Origin: Mycobacterium botniense
GTDB taxonomy: Bacteria > Actinomycetota > Actinomycetes > Mycobacteriales > Mycobacteriaceae
Assembly (NCBI RefSeq): GCF_010723305.1
Contig: NZ_BLKW01000002.1
Location: 558,001 to 622,000 of the forward strand
Direction of reading: 5' to 3'
Length of the DNA stretch: 64,000 bases
Part shown: piece by piece, positions 35,618 to 44,891 of the stretch
How the letters are laid out: every line of letters begins with the position of its first letter
Numbering within the stretch: position 1 is the stretch's first letter
Translations under genes and position numbers: made by a program
The notes under the pieces: generated by a model
The model's input: only the letters and a program-made list of their open reading frames with translations
What the model was told of the DNA's origin: nothing
Databases searched by the model: none

Positions 35618-36186
35618 CCACCAACACCACCCCTGCCGTCGACGCGATGATCGACGCACGACGAGCCGACTCCACCAGACGCCGCCAACGCGTTCTTTCC
35701 GCCCTCGACAACGCCATCAAAGACGGCGCAGAACTCAGCGTCACCGGCATCGCTCGCCGCGCCGGGGTCGACCGCACATTCCTCTACCGCCACCGCGACC
35801 TGCTCGAACGAATCCACGCCGCCGAAAACCAGCCACCCGACAAACCCGAAATCGGCCCCGGGGTCACCCGCGCCTCACTGCAAGCCGACCTGCTCGCCGC
35901 TCAGCAACGCTGCACCCGCATGGCCGCACGCACCCAACAACTCGAGACCCGCCTATCGGAACTGCTCGGCGAACAAGCCTGGCGCGCAACCGGACTGGGC
36001 GCATCCACCGATATCGACCAACTTCAGCAACGCATCGTCATGCTCGAACAACAAATCGTCGGGCTACGGCTGCAGCTGGAAGAACGCGACCAAGACCTCG
36101 CCGCCGCCCGCGCCGCGCGAACTCATGGCCCAGCCCAACGTCTCCCAGCCGACCGGCTGACACACCAGTGCCTGCACCACACCTGA
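35614..36186 (+). CDS. TnpC-like DUF6262 transposition protein
   Basis: 190 residues. An N-terminal helix-turn-helix-like part (ELSVTGIARRAGVDRTFLYR near 45) is followed by a coiled coil (LETRLSELLGEQAW, LQQRIVMLEQQIVGLRLQL). This matches the small third protein of Tn554-like elements that follows TnpB. Intact itself, but its partner recombinase is truncated, so the element is immobile. ATG 35614 overlaps the TnpB stop. Confidence 0.75.
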   Translation: MTTNTTPAVDAMIDARRADSTRRRQRVLSALDNAIKDGAELSVTGIARRAGVDRTFLYRHRDLLERIHAAENQPPDKPEIGPGVTRASLQADLLAAQQRCTRMAARTQQLETRLSELLGEQAWRATGLGASTDIDQLQQRIVMLEQQIVGLRLQLEERDQDLAAARAARTHGPAQRLPADRLTHQCLHHT

Positions 36187-36442
36187 TGCGCACCATATTC
36201 TTCACCAGCCAGCCGCGTGAACTGCGGAAACACACAGACACCACAGCAGCTCAGGCCGCGACCCCAAGAGAAACGACCTCGTTCTGGCTCCCAACCCCCG
36301 GCTCGCTACGCTGCCAGCCGCACCCACCGGTGAACGGCTCTCACCCAACATGCACCAATTCATGGGGCCCGGTCACGATTTCGGTTTCGACAAACTCATT
36401 GGACTAACCTAAGACTAATCCAAAGATTCCTGCTTACTTCCT

Positions 36443-36784
36443 TTAAGTGAGCGCGATCTTCTCGCCTTTTTCAGTGAGATTCAACCAGCATTCCCATGGC
36501 CACCACAGCTGATCGTCGAAATGGGTGGCATAGAGATCGTATATCCGTTGTATCGATTCGTCGGGTGGCGTGTTCCATACAACAAAACGTCCGCCCTCAC
36601 CCAATAGGTCACCTAATTCAACCAATCCGTCTCGTACCAGGGACCGAATCGTTAACAAGGTCTCTTGCCGCACGTCAGACCTAGACGCTCAAGGATTTTC
36701 CTGAGAGACATACCAGTGAACTTGACCCAAATCTACTCAGTCATCAAGGCCCTCGATGAGAATTTTCTCGCGCGCACTCATCAT
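36443..36784 (-). pseudogene. Paralog of the 10076 protein with two in-frame TGA codons
   Basis: From ATG 36784 the frame reads MMSAREKILIEGLDD-TGA-VDLGQVHWYVSQENP-TGA-ASRSDVRQETLLTIRSL and continues to EKGEKIALT, aligning end to end with the protein at 10076-10510. The reading frame is otherwise conserved. A GTG at 36673 could still start a 76-residue C-terminal part. Confidence 0.75.
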
Positions 36785-36813
36785 TCACTAATACCCTTGC
36801 TCGATGCGCTTGA

Positions 36814-37056
36814 ATTACCCTTACAGGGTACGGTACATCAGCGCGCAGCCTCAGTGGTAATGTCAAGGCGGATTCCAGTGAACGTCGCAACGGGACGGTT
36901 GCAACACTACTGGAGTTCTGCGACCCGACGCATCGCTCCTGGTCATTAGTTTGTGATCTCCGGCAGCTTGGGACTCACGCACTTGAGATGCTCGCCGCCA
37001 TGGTCACCGCCCAAAATCCTCGTGTCGGCTCGGTGATTGACACGCTTGGCCGGTAG
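36814..37056 (+). pseudogene. Open stretch of coding character, no start
   Basis: Frame reads NGTVATLLEFCDPTHRSWSL, LRQLGTHALEMLAAMV and SVIDTLGR-stop. The composition is protein-like, but no family, start codon or ribosome site is visible. Probably the end of a lost gene. Confidence 0.3.
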
Positions 37057-37139
37057 ACGCTGCGTGGCGATTCAAACATTGCGGCTAGCGCCATCCGATT
37101 GCCGATCCGCAGTTCTGACCCAGTTGTCGCCGCCGTTTC

Positions 37140-37247
37140 TTAACAATCTGCGGGTGACCGCATCCGCAGGCCACCTGGATCATCGACGTGCGGCTGCGCC
37201 AAAGCGTCCTCGATGATATCCCACAGGTCGGGGCGAGTCTCGGCCAT
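37140..37247 (-). CDS. Possible 35-residue protein
   Basis: ATG 37247 with GGGAG 8 nt upstream; reads MAETRPDLWDIIEDALAQPH and ends in a cysteine. Acidic, helical N-terminus. Family unknown. It lies just downstream of hairpin repeat copy C. Confidence 0.3.
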   Translation of the reverse strand: MAETRPDLWDIIEDALAQPHVDDPGGLRMRSPADC

Positions 37248-37281
37248 TGCAGGACTCCCGTTGCCGAGCCGGCCGCAGCGG

Positions 37282-37351
37282 GCACTCTTTCCGGCACCGG
37301 TTGGTGTTCGCCGCTTCGTCATCCGAGCCACCTACAAGGGTGGGGTTGGCG
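37282..37351 (-). repeat. Hairpin-plus-start repeat, copy C
   Basis: Nearly identical to copy A (9029-9096), including the ATG (37322) and following ACGAAGCGGCG. The loop and inner arm differ (CTTGTA), yet CCACC/GGTGG arms still pair. Confidence 0.65.
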
Positions 37352-37468
37352 CCGCGGGGCACCGACACCGAAGTGTCTTTAACGGCAGGCGGATTCATAC
37401 CCGCGGGCACAAATTTGAAAACTCTGCGCTGGGCGCGCACCAGACGGATGTCCGAAAGCGCAGGTGCT

Positions 37469-38347
37469 TTAAGCGGTATTCGACTGCCGCAGCGGTGTTT
37501 TCGTCGGTTCGGGATCGGCTGCTTCACCGAATCGGGCCAGCGCCAGTGTTCCAGCGACCGCTATGGCGAATCCCGTGACGACCATCCAGCCCAAGCCGTC
37601 GCGGGTGCGGTCACCGAGCCATCCCACTCCGACGAGCGCAGGCCCGATCGTTTCCCCGACCACCATTCCGGCGACAGCCGTGGTCACCGAGCCGCGACCC
37701 AGCGCAGACGTGAGCAACACATACCCGGCGACCCCGCCCGCGGCCACCGCGTACAAGGCCGGGTTGATGTACCACGCGGCGCTGGTGGGATCGATTACAT
37801 CGATCAGGCGCACGCCGACCTCCACCACACCAAAGCCGCCGCCGGCCGCTAAGCCCAGCACGAGAGCCCGCCAGCGGTCGCCCAATCGGCCGGCCGCCGC
37901 ACCGGCGAGGAATACCGCCGCAACCATACCCAATAGCGCCCAGCCCAGTCCAGTCGGGCCGTGGCGGGAACCCTCTGGGCCGGCAGCAAGCCCGAGCATC
38001 GCAAGGCCCACGCAGACCACGCCCACTGCGACCCGCTCGACCGGCGCCAGCCGCGCCGAAAGCACCCACGCGGCCCCGACGGCGGTGACCGCGAGCGAGG
38101 CGGCTAACGCCGCAGCGACAACGTAGATCGGCACCAAGCGCAGCGCCACCACTTGCAGCAGAAAGCCGAGCCCGTCAAGACCAAGCCCCGCAAGATAGCG
38201 CCACTGGCGAACAGCGCGCACCAGCAACATGGCGTCGACACCCGAGCCGCTGCCGGCGTTGACCGATCGTGTCGCGGCAGCCTGCCACACCGACGCCGTG
38301 CCGTAACACAGCGAGCAGCCCAGCGCCAGCAGCAACCCAATGAGCAC
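37469..38347 (-). CDS. DMT-superfamily (EamA-like) membrane protein
   Basis: 292 residues, about 9-10 hydrophobic helices. GLLLALGCSLCYGTASVWQA start, LVPIYVVAAALAASLAVTAV in the middle, and VAGMVVGETIGPALVGVGWL late, the two-repeat layout of drug/metabolite transporters. Substrate unknown. Similar integral membrane proteins are common in mycobacteria. No operon partner. Confidence 0.75.
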   Translation of the reverse strand: MLIGLLLALGCSLCYGTASVWQAAATRSVNAGSGSGVDAMLLVRAVRQWRYLAGLGLDGLGFLLQVVALRLVPIYVVAAALAASLAVTAVGAAWVLSARLAPVERVAVGVVCVGLAMLGLAAGPEGSRHGPTGLGWALLGMVAAVFLAGAAAGRLGDRWRALVLGLAAGGGFGVVEVGVRLIDVIDPTSAAWYINPALYAVAAGGVAGYVLLTSALGRGSVTTAVAGMVVGETIGPALVGVGWLGDRTRDGLGWMVVTGFAIAVAGTLALARFGEAADPEPTKTPLRQSNTA

Positions 38348-38571
38348 ACACCGACCATACGAGCCGAAACCACGATGATGTGCATCAACAAGCGCGTTGA
38401 AATCATCAAGTTCACGACACCGGCGGTGGCGATACTGCGGCCACGGGGTCTGTCGTCCGGGAATCGTCGTCGGCGAAGGCCTCAGATCTCGCCGCAGCGA
38501 TCACACCCATCCGCCGGTAAACCGATTGTCTGCTGTCACCACATATCTTCGGGCGCAACCGAATTCAGCAT

Positions 38572-38775
38572 GTGTCCCGGTGCTTCTGCTCGGTGATGAG
38601 CGGCGAGATCGTGCCGACGCTTTATGGGGCCGATTTGCGTGCGGGTGCACTGCCGGAGACGTGTCAAGTGCTGGGAGGGCGGGCCACCACCACCTGGTCC
38701 ATCATTGGTCCCATCACGGTGCTGATCGGCGTCGTGATTGCGGTATTCAGTTGGCGGAAACTCTCGGCGAAATAG
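38572..38775 (+). CDS. Small membrane protein (uncertain)
   Basis: 67 residues from GTG 38572 or 59 from ATG 38596. The C-terminus has one membrane helix (TWSIIGPITVLIGVVIAVFS) followed by WRKL. The stop lies 3 nt from the convergent oxidoreductase stop. No family recognised; no clear ribosome site. Confidence 0.4.
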   Translation: MSRCFCSVMSGEIVPTLYGADLRAGALPETCQVLGGRATTTWSIIGPITVLIGVVIAVFSWRKLSAK

Positions 38776-38777
38776 CT

Positions 38778-40325
38778 TCAGGTCTGCGCCACGCTGAAGT
38801 CCACCGTGTGCCAGCCGGTGGCGCCGTCGGGGAAAGAACCAACCCGAGCCGGCGTCTGCACAGCCCCGGTGTTGTCGACGGCGCGCACCGTGATGGTATG
38901 TCTTCCAGGGCTTTTCGCCTGCCAGGAAAAGCTCCACAACCGCCACGTCTGGTTGGAATAGTGCGCGCCCAGTTGCGCGGGCTGCCACACCCCGTCGTCG
39001 ATGCGGACCTGCACAGCGCGCACGCCACGATTTTGTGCCCACGCGACACCGCCGAACACCACGGGCCCCGTCGGCACCGTCTGACCCGCTTTCGGCACGT
39101 CGATCCGCGACTCGGTCTTGACGGGTCCGCGCGGTGCCCAGCCCTGCCGCGTCCAGTAGGCCCGTGCTTTGTCGAAGCGGGTCAGCTCCATGTCGACGAC
39201 CCACTTGGTGGCCGACACGTACCCGTAGAGCCCGGGCACTACCAGCCGGGCCGGGTAGCCATGCTCGATCGGCAGCGGCTGACCGTTGAGGCCGATGGCC
39301 ACAAGCGCGTCGCGGCCATCGGTGAGCGTCTCCACCGGGGTGCCGGCGGTGAACCCATCGATCGACGTCGAGAGCAGCATATCGGCGTCCGGGTGCACAC
39401 CGGCCGCCGCCAGCAGATCAGCCACCCGGTACCCCGTCCAGATTCCCGTCGAAATCAATTTGCCCCCAACGGGGTTGGATACACAAGTTAGCGTTATTAC
39501 CGTTTCGACGACGTCGAAGCCGGCGAGATCGTCGAAGCTGTAGGTGACGTCGCGGTCCACCATGCCGTGGATGCGCAGCCGCCAGTCGCCGTGGCTGAGT
39601 TGGGGGACACTGAGCGCGGTGTCCACCCGGTAAAAGTCGGCGCTGGCGGTGATAAAGCTCGGTAGCGCAACGCCCTTCGGTTGCACGGCGGCAGGTATCG
39701 GTGGCGCTGATATGCGCGGACGGGGAAGTGTGAAGCCGTTGCGGTCAGCGGCCACCGAATGCGCCCGCCGCGTGATGAGCGCACCCAGCGCGCCACTGAC
39801 GACGCCGAATCCGAGCAACCCGAACATGACCACCCTGCGCCTGCCGGCATCCGGCTGGTCGTGGCCGGCGCCGCCTTCCGGCGCTCCCGGGCCGGGCCGG
39901 AACCGAGGAGTGAGCAAACGTAGGGTCGCCACGCCGCAGGCGGCGCCCGCGACGGTGGGGATCGTGTCGAGTGCTGTCGCACCAGGCCGCGACAGCACTG
40001 CGAGACCTCCGAGCAGGCACGCCGCGGCGATCACGACGCTGCCGAGCGGGCGGTGCTGAGTCTCGAGGGTCCCGGCGATGGCGGCGATGGCAGCGATCAC
40101 CACAAGCAGCACAACGGCCAGAAAAGGTTTGTCCACAAAACCCAGGGTCGAAATCGCCCACTCTTTGACGGGCCCCGGTGTCAGGTCGATGACCACTGCG
40201 CCGATCGCAGCACGCGCATCGGCCCGCGCACCGAACGGGATGCCCACCAGTTGGGCCACCCCCAACGCGACGGACGCGGCGGCGACCCCGGCGATCATCC
40301 GCTCATTCGACGGGGTGACAGCCAT
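38778..40325 (-). CDS. Membrane-anchored molybdopterin oxidoreductase (Rv0218-like)
   Basis: 515 residues from ATG 40325. Four to five membrane helices come first (VAAASVALGVAQLVGIPFG, LAVVLLVVIAAIAAIAG). A sulfite-oxidase-type molybdopterin domain follows, with VVETVITLTCVSNPVGG carrying the Mo-ligand cysteine, IEHGYPARLVVPGLYG and KWVVDMEL. The C-terminus is an Ig-like dimerisation domain. Layout matches M. tuberculosis Rv0218. The catalytic part would face the periplasm; electron acceptor and substrate are unknown. Confidence 0.88.
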   Translation of the reverse strand: MAVTPSNERMIAGVAAASVALGVAQLVGIPFGARADARAAIGAVVIDLTPGPVKEWAISTLGFVDKPFLAVVLLVVIAAIAAIAGTLETQHRPLGSVVIAAACLLGGLAVLSRPGATALDTIPTVAGAACGVATLRLLTPRFRPGPGAPEGGAGHDQPDAGRRRVVMFGLLGFGVVSGALGALITRRAHSVAADRNGFTLPRPRISAPPIPAAVQPKGVALPSFITASADFYRVDTALSVPQLSHGDWRLRIHGMVDRDVTYSFDDLAGFDVVETVITLTCVSNPVGGKLISTGIWTGYRVADLLAAAGVHPDADMLLSTSIDGFTAGTPVETLTDGRDALVAIGLNGQPLPIEHGYPARLVVPGLYGYVSATKWVVDMELTRFDKARAYWTRQGWAPRGPVKTESRIDVPKAGQTVPTGPVVFGGVAWAQNRGVRAVQVRIDDGVWQPAQLGAHYSNQTWRLWSFSWQAKSPGRHTITVRAVDNTGAVQTPARVGSFPDGATGWHTVDFSVAQT

Positions 40326-40844
40326 CGCAGCTACTCTACTCGCGTTCCCCGCAACCAGCGTAGACCCCTTGCGGGGCAGGCGAATACATCGGCATGCCGG
40401 GAGCAGGGCACGTGCACGTCGAAAAACGCTGTGCATGAAGCTATGTCGTCGATGAGCACCGGCGTGCGCAGCCGTCGGGACCAGCAGCAGATGGGACGAC
40501 ACGTCGCCGTCTTCGGGCCGCCCAGCTGCTCAGCTGAGCACAGCCCCAGCAACCACGGGCGCCGACCCAAGGCGGTGACACATCTCACCTCATGCGGCCG
40601 GTGAACGGTTCATCAGTTAGGCTGTAGGCAACGTTGGTGTCAGCACCGCAGATGCCGACACGTCGTGGAACGCTCCGTCATCCACCGGCACCCACCGGGT
40701 CCCGATGGTTCGTGCATCCAGCACAAGCTTTTCTCACGGCGATTCGATTTTGCCCACCGGCAATCTCGCCACCTTGTGCTCACCGCCGCACGACAACGCG
40801 GTCGCGGCAACACAGCACACCCGATGCTGAGAGGCACCGAAAAC
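40326..40844. other. Long divergent intergenic region and rhlE leader
   Basis: 519 bp with no convincing gene. A TTAGGCT-like -10 lies near 40616-40624, which would give rhlE a leader of about 215 nt. Such long leaders are common upstream of cold-inducible DEAD-box helicases; the structure is not resolved here. Confidence 0.4.
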
Positions 40845-42113
40845 GTGACCACCCAAACAACTTTCGCCGATCTCGGCGTCCCCGAACCACTGATCAACGT
40901 GCTCGCGGCACGTGCGATCACCACCCCGTTCCCGATCCAAATCGACACCCTGCCCGACGCCCTGGCCGGCCGTGACGTGCTCGGGCGCGGCAAAACGGGC
41001 AGCGGCAAGACGCTGGCCTTTTCCATTCCGCTGGTTGCCCGGCTCGCCTCGGGCAAGCGGCGGCCCTCGCGCCCGTCGGGCCTGGTGCTCGCGCCCACCC
41101 GTGAGCTGGCGACGCAAATCGCCGCTGTGCTTGCCCCATTGGCCGGCGCCGCCGACCTGAAGGTCGCCACGATCTTCGGCGGAGTGTCGCAAACCCGTCA
41201 GGTGGCCGCGCTGAGATCAGGGATCGACATTGTCGTCGCCTGTCCGGGCCGGTTGGAGGATTTACTGCGGCAACGCCTGATCAGCCTGGACTTCGTGCGG
41301 ATCACCGTGCTCGACGAAGCCGATCACATGGCGGATCTGGGTTTTCTGCCGGGTGTGACCCGCATCCTGGCCGCCACCCCGGCCGGCGGTCAGCGGCTGC
41401 TGTTCTCCGCGACGCTCGACAACGGCGTCGACACGCTGGTCGGGCGGTTCCTCCGCAACGACGCGGTGTCGCACTCCGTCGACGAGGCGCACTCGCCGGT
41501 GGCTGAGATGACCCATCACGTCTTCCAGGTCGCCAGTGCCCACGCCAAAAAGGAGCTGATACACCGGCTCGCTTCCGGCACCGGCCGCCGAATCCTGTTT
41601 ATGCGCACCAAGCATCAGGCTCGCAAACTGGCCCGCCAGCTCACCGAGGCCGGTGTGCCCTCAGTTGACCTGCACGGCAACCTGTCTCAGCCCGCGCGTG
41701 ACCGCAACCTCGCCGCGTTCAGCGCCGGCGCTGCACGCGTGCTGGTGGCCACCGACATCGCCGCGCGCGGGGTGCACGTCGACGAGGTCGAGCTGGTGGT
41801 GCACGTCGATCCCCCGGCCGAGCACAAGGCCTATCTGCACCGCTCCGGGCGCACCGCGCGCGCCGGCAGGGCCGGCGCCGTCGTCACCGTGGTGCTCCCC
41901 GAGCAGCGCAAAGACTTCTCAGCGCTGATGCGCAAGGCCGGCATCAACGTCCGCCCGCAACAGGTGACAGCCCACTGCGAACCGGTCACCACGCTGGTCG
42001 GCGATGTCGCCGCCTACCAGGCGCCCGCTCCCAAGGCCACACCGGGGTCACGCGCCGGGGCCATCAGGGCGCGGGGGCGCCGATCCGCGCGCGGGCCGCA
42101 GCGGCGCAAGTAG
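40845..42113 (+). CDS. rhlE: DEAD-box ATP-dependent RNA helicase RhlE
   Basis: 422 residues from GTG 40845 (GAGAGG 10 nt upstream; ATG 40824 is an alternative). Q motif FADLGVPEPLINVLAARAI, GKTGSGKT, PTRELATQIA, VLDEADHMADLG, LLFSATL, then ATDIAARGVHVDEV and HRSGRTARAGRAG. The basic C-terminal tail (RARGRRSARGPQRRK) binds RNA. Closest in layout to mycobacterial RhlE (Rv3211), part of RNA turnover and cold adaptation. Confidence 0.92.
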   Translation: MTTQTTFADLGVPEPLINVLAARAITTPFPIQIDTLPDALAGRDVLGRGKTGSGKTLAFSIPLVARLASGKRRPSRPSGLVLAPTRELATQIAAVLAPLAGAADLKVATIFGGVSQTRQVAALRSGIDIVVACPGRLEDLLRQRLISLDFVRITVLDEADHMADLGFLPGVTRILAATPAGGQRLLFSATLDNGVDTLVGRFLRNDAVSHSVDEAHSPVAEMTHHVFQVASAHAKKELIHRLASGTGRRILFMRTKHQARKLARQLTEAGVPSVDLHGNLSQPARDRNLAAFSAGAARVLVATDIAARGVHVDEVELVVHVDPPAEHKAYLHRSGRTARAGRAGAVVTVVLPEQRKDFSALMRKAGINVRPQQVTAHCEPVTTLVGDVAAYQAPAPKATPGSRAGAIRARGRRSARGPQRRK

Positions 42114-42321
42114 GGTCAGGTGTCGCGAATCTGGCCTTGACATACGCGCTGGCGTACCCGATCTCGGCACGACACGACATCGATAACCCACTCGCCATGC
42201 CCCACGACGGTCACCGTTTCGCGGGCATTCTGACCTGAGGCACCGCAGCTGTTTCGCGGGCAGTTTTCGTCAGTCAAGTCGCCGGTTACACCCGAGCCTG
42301 GTTTCCGGTTAGGCTTCCCCC

Positions 42322-42618
42322 ATGCCCGCGCTGCTGGCCTTCGACCCTGCTGAGCTGCGGTGGCGGGCGTCGCGATGCGAGGCGTTGGCCGCCGAGGTGG
42401 GCAGCTGCGGCGAGACCCCGCCCGGCCAGCTGCCCACCGGACAGCCGAGCGCGGCGGCGGCGCACACCGCCCGATTGGCGGCCCACCATGCCACGACGGC
42501 GATGGCGGACTGGCTGCGGGCCGCCGCCAGCGGGGTCAGCGGCTAAACCGACCGGATGCTGGCCAACGAGGCCCTGTCCGCCGCCACCCTGCGCGCGGTG
42601 GACCCGAAGGCGGGGTAG
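42322..42618 (+). pseudogene. Small alpha-helical (ESX-like) protein interrupted by TAA
   Basis: Starts MPALLAFDPAELRWRASRCE, an alanine-rich helical protein of about 98 residues like those placed before alpha/beta hydrolases of this type. At 42544 a TAA follows AAASGVSG. The same frame continues TDRMLANEALSAATLRAVDP to a TAG at 42616, as expected for the original C-terminus. A TAT or TAC codon for tyrosine may have become TAA. The 74-residue product could still be made. Confidence 0.65.
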
Positions 42619-42620
42619 GC

Positions 42621-44183
42621 GTGCCCGCGGTGCCGGGCGGTCTGCCGCCGCTTCCGGAGGTGCGGTTCTGGTCGGTCTCCCCCCTGCTCTCGCTTGCCGC
42701 GGATGTGCAGGCGAAGGCAGAGCGCTGCCAGGCGTGCTTTTCTGAGGCCTACACGGTGCTGTCGGCGCCCGGCTGGAAGGGCGCCTTCCGCGACACCACC
42801 GTCGAGCGCGCGGCGATCGCCAAGACGCGGGTGGACGGGGCGGCTGATCAGCTGCGGGAGACCGCGAACACGGCCCGCCGTGGCGCGGAGCGCATCAGGG
42901 CAGCCAAGAAGTACGCGCTGGAAAAGGTCAGCGAGGCGGAGCGCGAAGGCTTCGAAGTCGGTGAGGATTACAGCGTCACCGACACCCACCGTGGCGGCAC
43001 CGAGCAGCAGCGCGCGGCCCGGGCGCAACAGGGCGCGGTGCTGCGGGCCGACATCCGCCACCGGGTGGCGCTGTTGGTGGCCGCCGACCGGGAGGTCGGT
43101 GAGCAGGTCACCGCGGCGTCGGCCGGGCTGGCCGAATTCGGCTTCCCCGAAGACATACCCGGCACCGGCGGGAACGAGCACGCAGACCCGGCGTCCGGCG
43201 CGACCGACATGTCTTCGGGTGACATCACCGCCATCGATAAGGCCAACCGCGGCCTGCTCGACCAACTCGAGCGGGAATACCGGGCGCTGCCCGACGGCCA
43301 AATCAAAACCGACCGGTTGGCCGACATCGCGGGCATCCGCTCGGCACTTCAGGTGCCCGACTCGCACCTACTGTATCTGGCCCGCCCCGACGACCCCTCG
43401 CAGATGATCCCGGCGGCTGTCGCCATCGGCGACCCGTTCACCGCCGACCATGTGTCGGTGACCGTGCCCGGGGTGTCGGGCACCACCCGGGAAGCCCTCC
43501 CCACCATGACGCAGGAAGCCCGTGACCTGAGACGGGAAGCGCAGGATATCGCAGGTAAAGTCGGCGAAAAATATCCAAGTGTCTCGACGATCGCGTGGAC
43601 CGGATATCAGCCCCCGCCGACGCTGGTCTCGGGGGACACCCCCTTCGCCGATTTGGCGCACGCCGGGGCGCTCAGGCTGGAGTCGTTCCTGGCGAACCTG
43701 AACGCGGCGTCGCACAACCCGAACCACACCACGGCGTTGTTCGGGCACTCTTACGGGTCGCTGGTCTCGGGGATCGCGCTGAAAGACGGCGCCAGCTCGG
43801 CGGTGACCAACGCGGTGATGTACGGTTCGCCGGGCTTTGAGGCGACCTCCCCGGCCAAGCTGGGCATGACCGACCACAACTTTTTCGTCATGACCGCCCC
43901 CGACGACCCGATCCGGCTCATCGCGGCCACCGCCCCGTTGCACGGCTGGGGCGCCGACCCCAACGACATCATCGACGGCCCGCCCGTGCCGCGCTACCGA
44001 TTCACGCACCTGCAGACCGAGGCGGGCTGGGTGCGCCTGGGCGGTGAGGACATCTACGAAAGCGCCTCCCATGGGCACGGCGGATATCCCCACGACCCGA
44101 TGCACCAGATGACCGGCTTCAACCTGGCGGCGGTGCTGTTGAACCGGCCCGACCTCACCGTGCAGGTGCAACCCCACCAATGA
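42621..44183 (+). CDS. Alpha/beta hydrolase (DUF1023-type)
   Basis: 520 residues from GTG 42621. The N-terminal 190 residues are helical and coiled (AADVQAKAERCQACFSEAY, LRETANTARRGAERI). The C-terminal part holds VSVTVPGVSGTT, STIAWTGYQPP and the nucleophile elbow LFGHSYGSLV (GHSYG), then FVMTAPDDPI (acid) and ESASHGHGGYP (His). Such proteins follow a small ESX-like partner and occur in pairs with lipoproteins in mycobacteria; substrate unknown. The stop overlaps the first lipoprotein gene (ATGA). Confidence 0.85.
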   Translation: MPAVPGGLPPLPEVRFWSVSPLLSLAADVQAKAERCQACFSEAYTVLSAPGWKGAFRDTTVERAAIAKTRVDGAADQLRETANTARRGAERIRAAKKYALEKVSEAEREGFEVGEDYSVTDTHRGGTEQQRAARAQQGAVLRADIRHRVALLVAADREVGEQVTAASAGLAEFGFPEDIPGTGGNEHADPASGATDMSSGDITAIDKANRGLLDQLEREYRALPDGQIKTDRLADIAGIRSALQVPDSHLLYLARPDDPSQMIPAAVAIGDPFTADHVSVTVPGVSGTTREALPTMTQEARDLRREAQDIAGKVGEKYPSVSTIAWTGYQPPPTLVSGDTPFADLAHAGALRLESFLANLNAASHNPNHTTALFGHSYGSLVSGIALKDGASSAVTNAVMYGSPGFEATSPAKLGMTDHNFFVMTAPDDPIRLIAATAPLHGWGADPNDIIDGPPVPRYRFTHLQTEAGWVRLGGEDIYESASHGHGGYPHDPMHQMTGFNLAAVLLNRPDLTVQVQPHQ

Positions 44184-44860
44184 GGGCCCGGTCGGTGCGT
44201 GCGCGGGCGGCTGCGGCCCTCGCCCCGGTCCTCGCTGTCGCCCTGCTAGGGCTGTTGGGTGGCTGCGCGCTGTATGAGAAGGCAAGAAAGGCAGGCAAGG
44301 AGTTGAGCAACCCCTATGAGACCCAGCACCTGACCGAGCAGCAGGAGATCGCGCTGATCGACAGCATGCGCGCCAAGGGCTCCTACGAGGCCGCGCGCCA
44401 GCGCCTCAACAACACCGCGCGTGTGATCGGCGAGCGGATCAGCGCCGCCGTGCCCGGGCAGACCTGGAAATTCGACGACGACCCCAACTTGATCGAGTCC
44501 GCCCGGGCCGGATTATCGTGCTACAAGCTTAGCGATGACATCGCCACTCGTCCGATCGCTGACACGGTCAGATTCGGGCGCACGTTCACAGCGAACGAGT
44601 TCACCACCGCCGCCGGCATCGTGCGTGAGGAAGCCGCCAAGTACGGCGCCACCGACCAGTCCTCGCTGTTCAATGAGGCGTCCAAACGCGACTACACCGT
44701 GTCGGGCAACGGCTACGACTTCAACCTGGGGCAGATCAATTTCGCCACACTGAACATCTACGGCGCCTGTTTCCTGCATCAGAGAGTCCTTGACTCGCCG
44801 CCCGGTCGGCTGCCCCCGCCGACAACCACCGCGCCGGGCGCCCCCACACCATCCCCCTAA
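44180..44860 (+). CDS. LppA/LppB-family lipoprotein, copy 1
   Basis: 226 residues. Signal peptide with lipobox LLGGC near residue 29. LTEQQEIALIDSMRAKGSYEAA, AAVPGQTWKFDDDPN, RRE-type helix EEAAKYGATDQSSLFNEASK and GNGYDFNLGQI match M. tuberculosis LppA/LppB. Lipid-anchored on the cell surface, function unknown. Two cysteines after the lipobox (SCYKL and ACFLHQ) may form a disulfide. Translationally coupled to the hydrolase. Confidence 0.88.
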   Translation: MRARSVRARAAAALAPVLAVALLGLLGGCALYEKARKAGKELSNPYETQHLTEQQEIALIDSMRAKGSYEAARQRLNNTARVIGERISAAVPGQTWKFDDDPNLIESARAGLSCYKLSDDIATRPIADTVRFGRTFTANEFTTAAGIVREEAAKYGATDQSSLFNEASKRDYTVSGNGYDFNLGQINFATLNIYGACFLHQRVLDSPPGRLPPPTTTAPGAPTPSP

Positions 44861-44891
44861 GCGATTCCGCAACGCGGGAAGCGGTGAGCCG

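Noticed and set aside
36443..36784. TGA codons as selenocysteine
   Set aside because: No SECIS-like element, no cysteine at the aligned positions of the intact paralog (10076), and mycobacterial selenoproteins are of other families.
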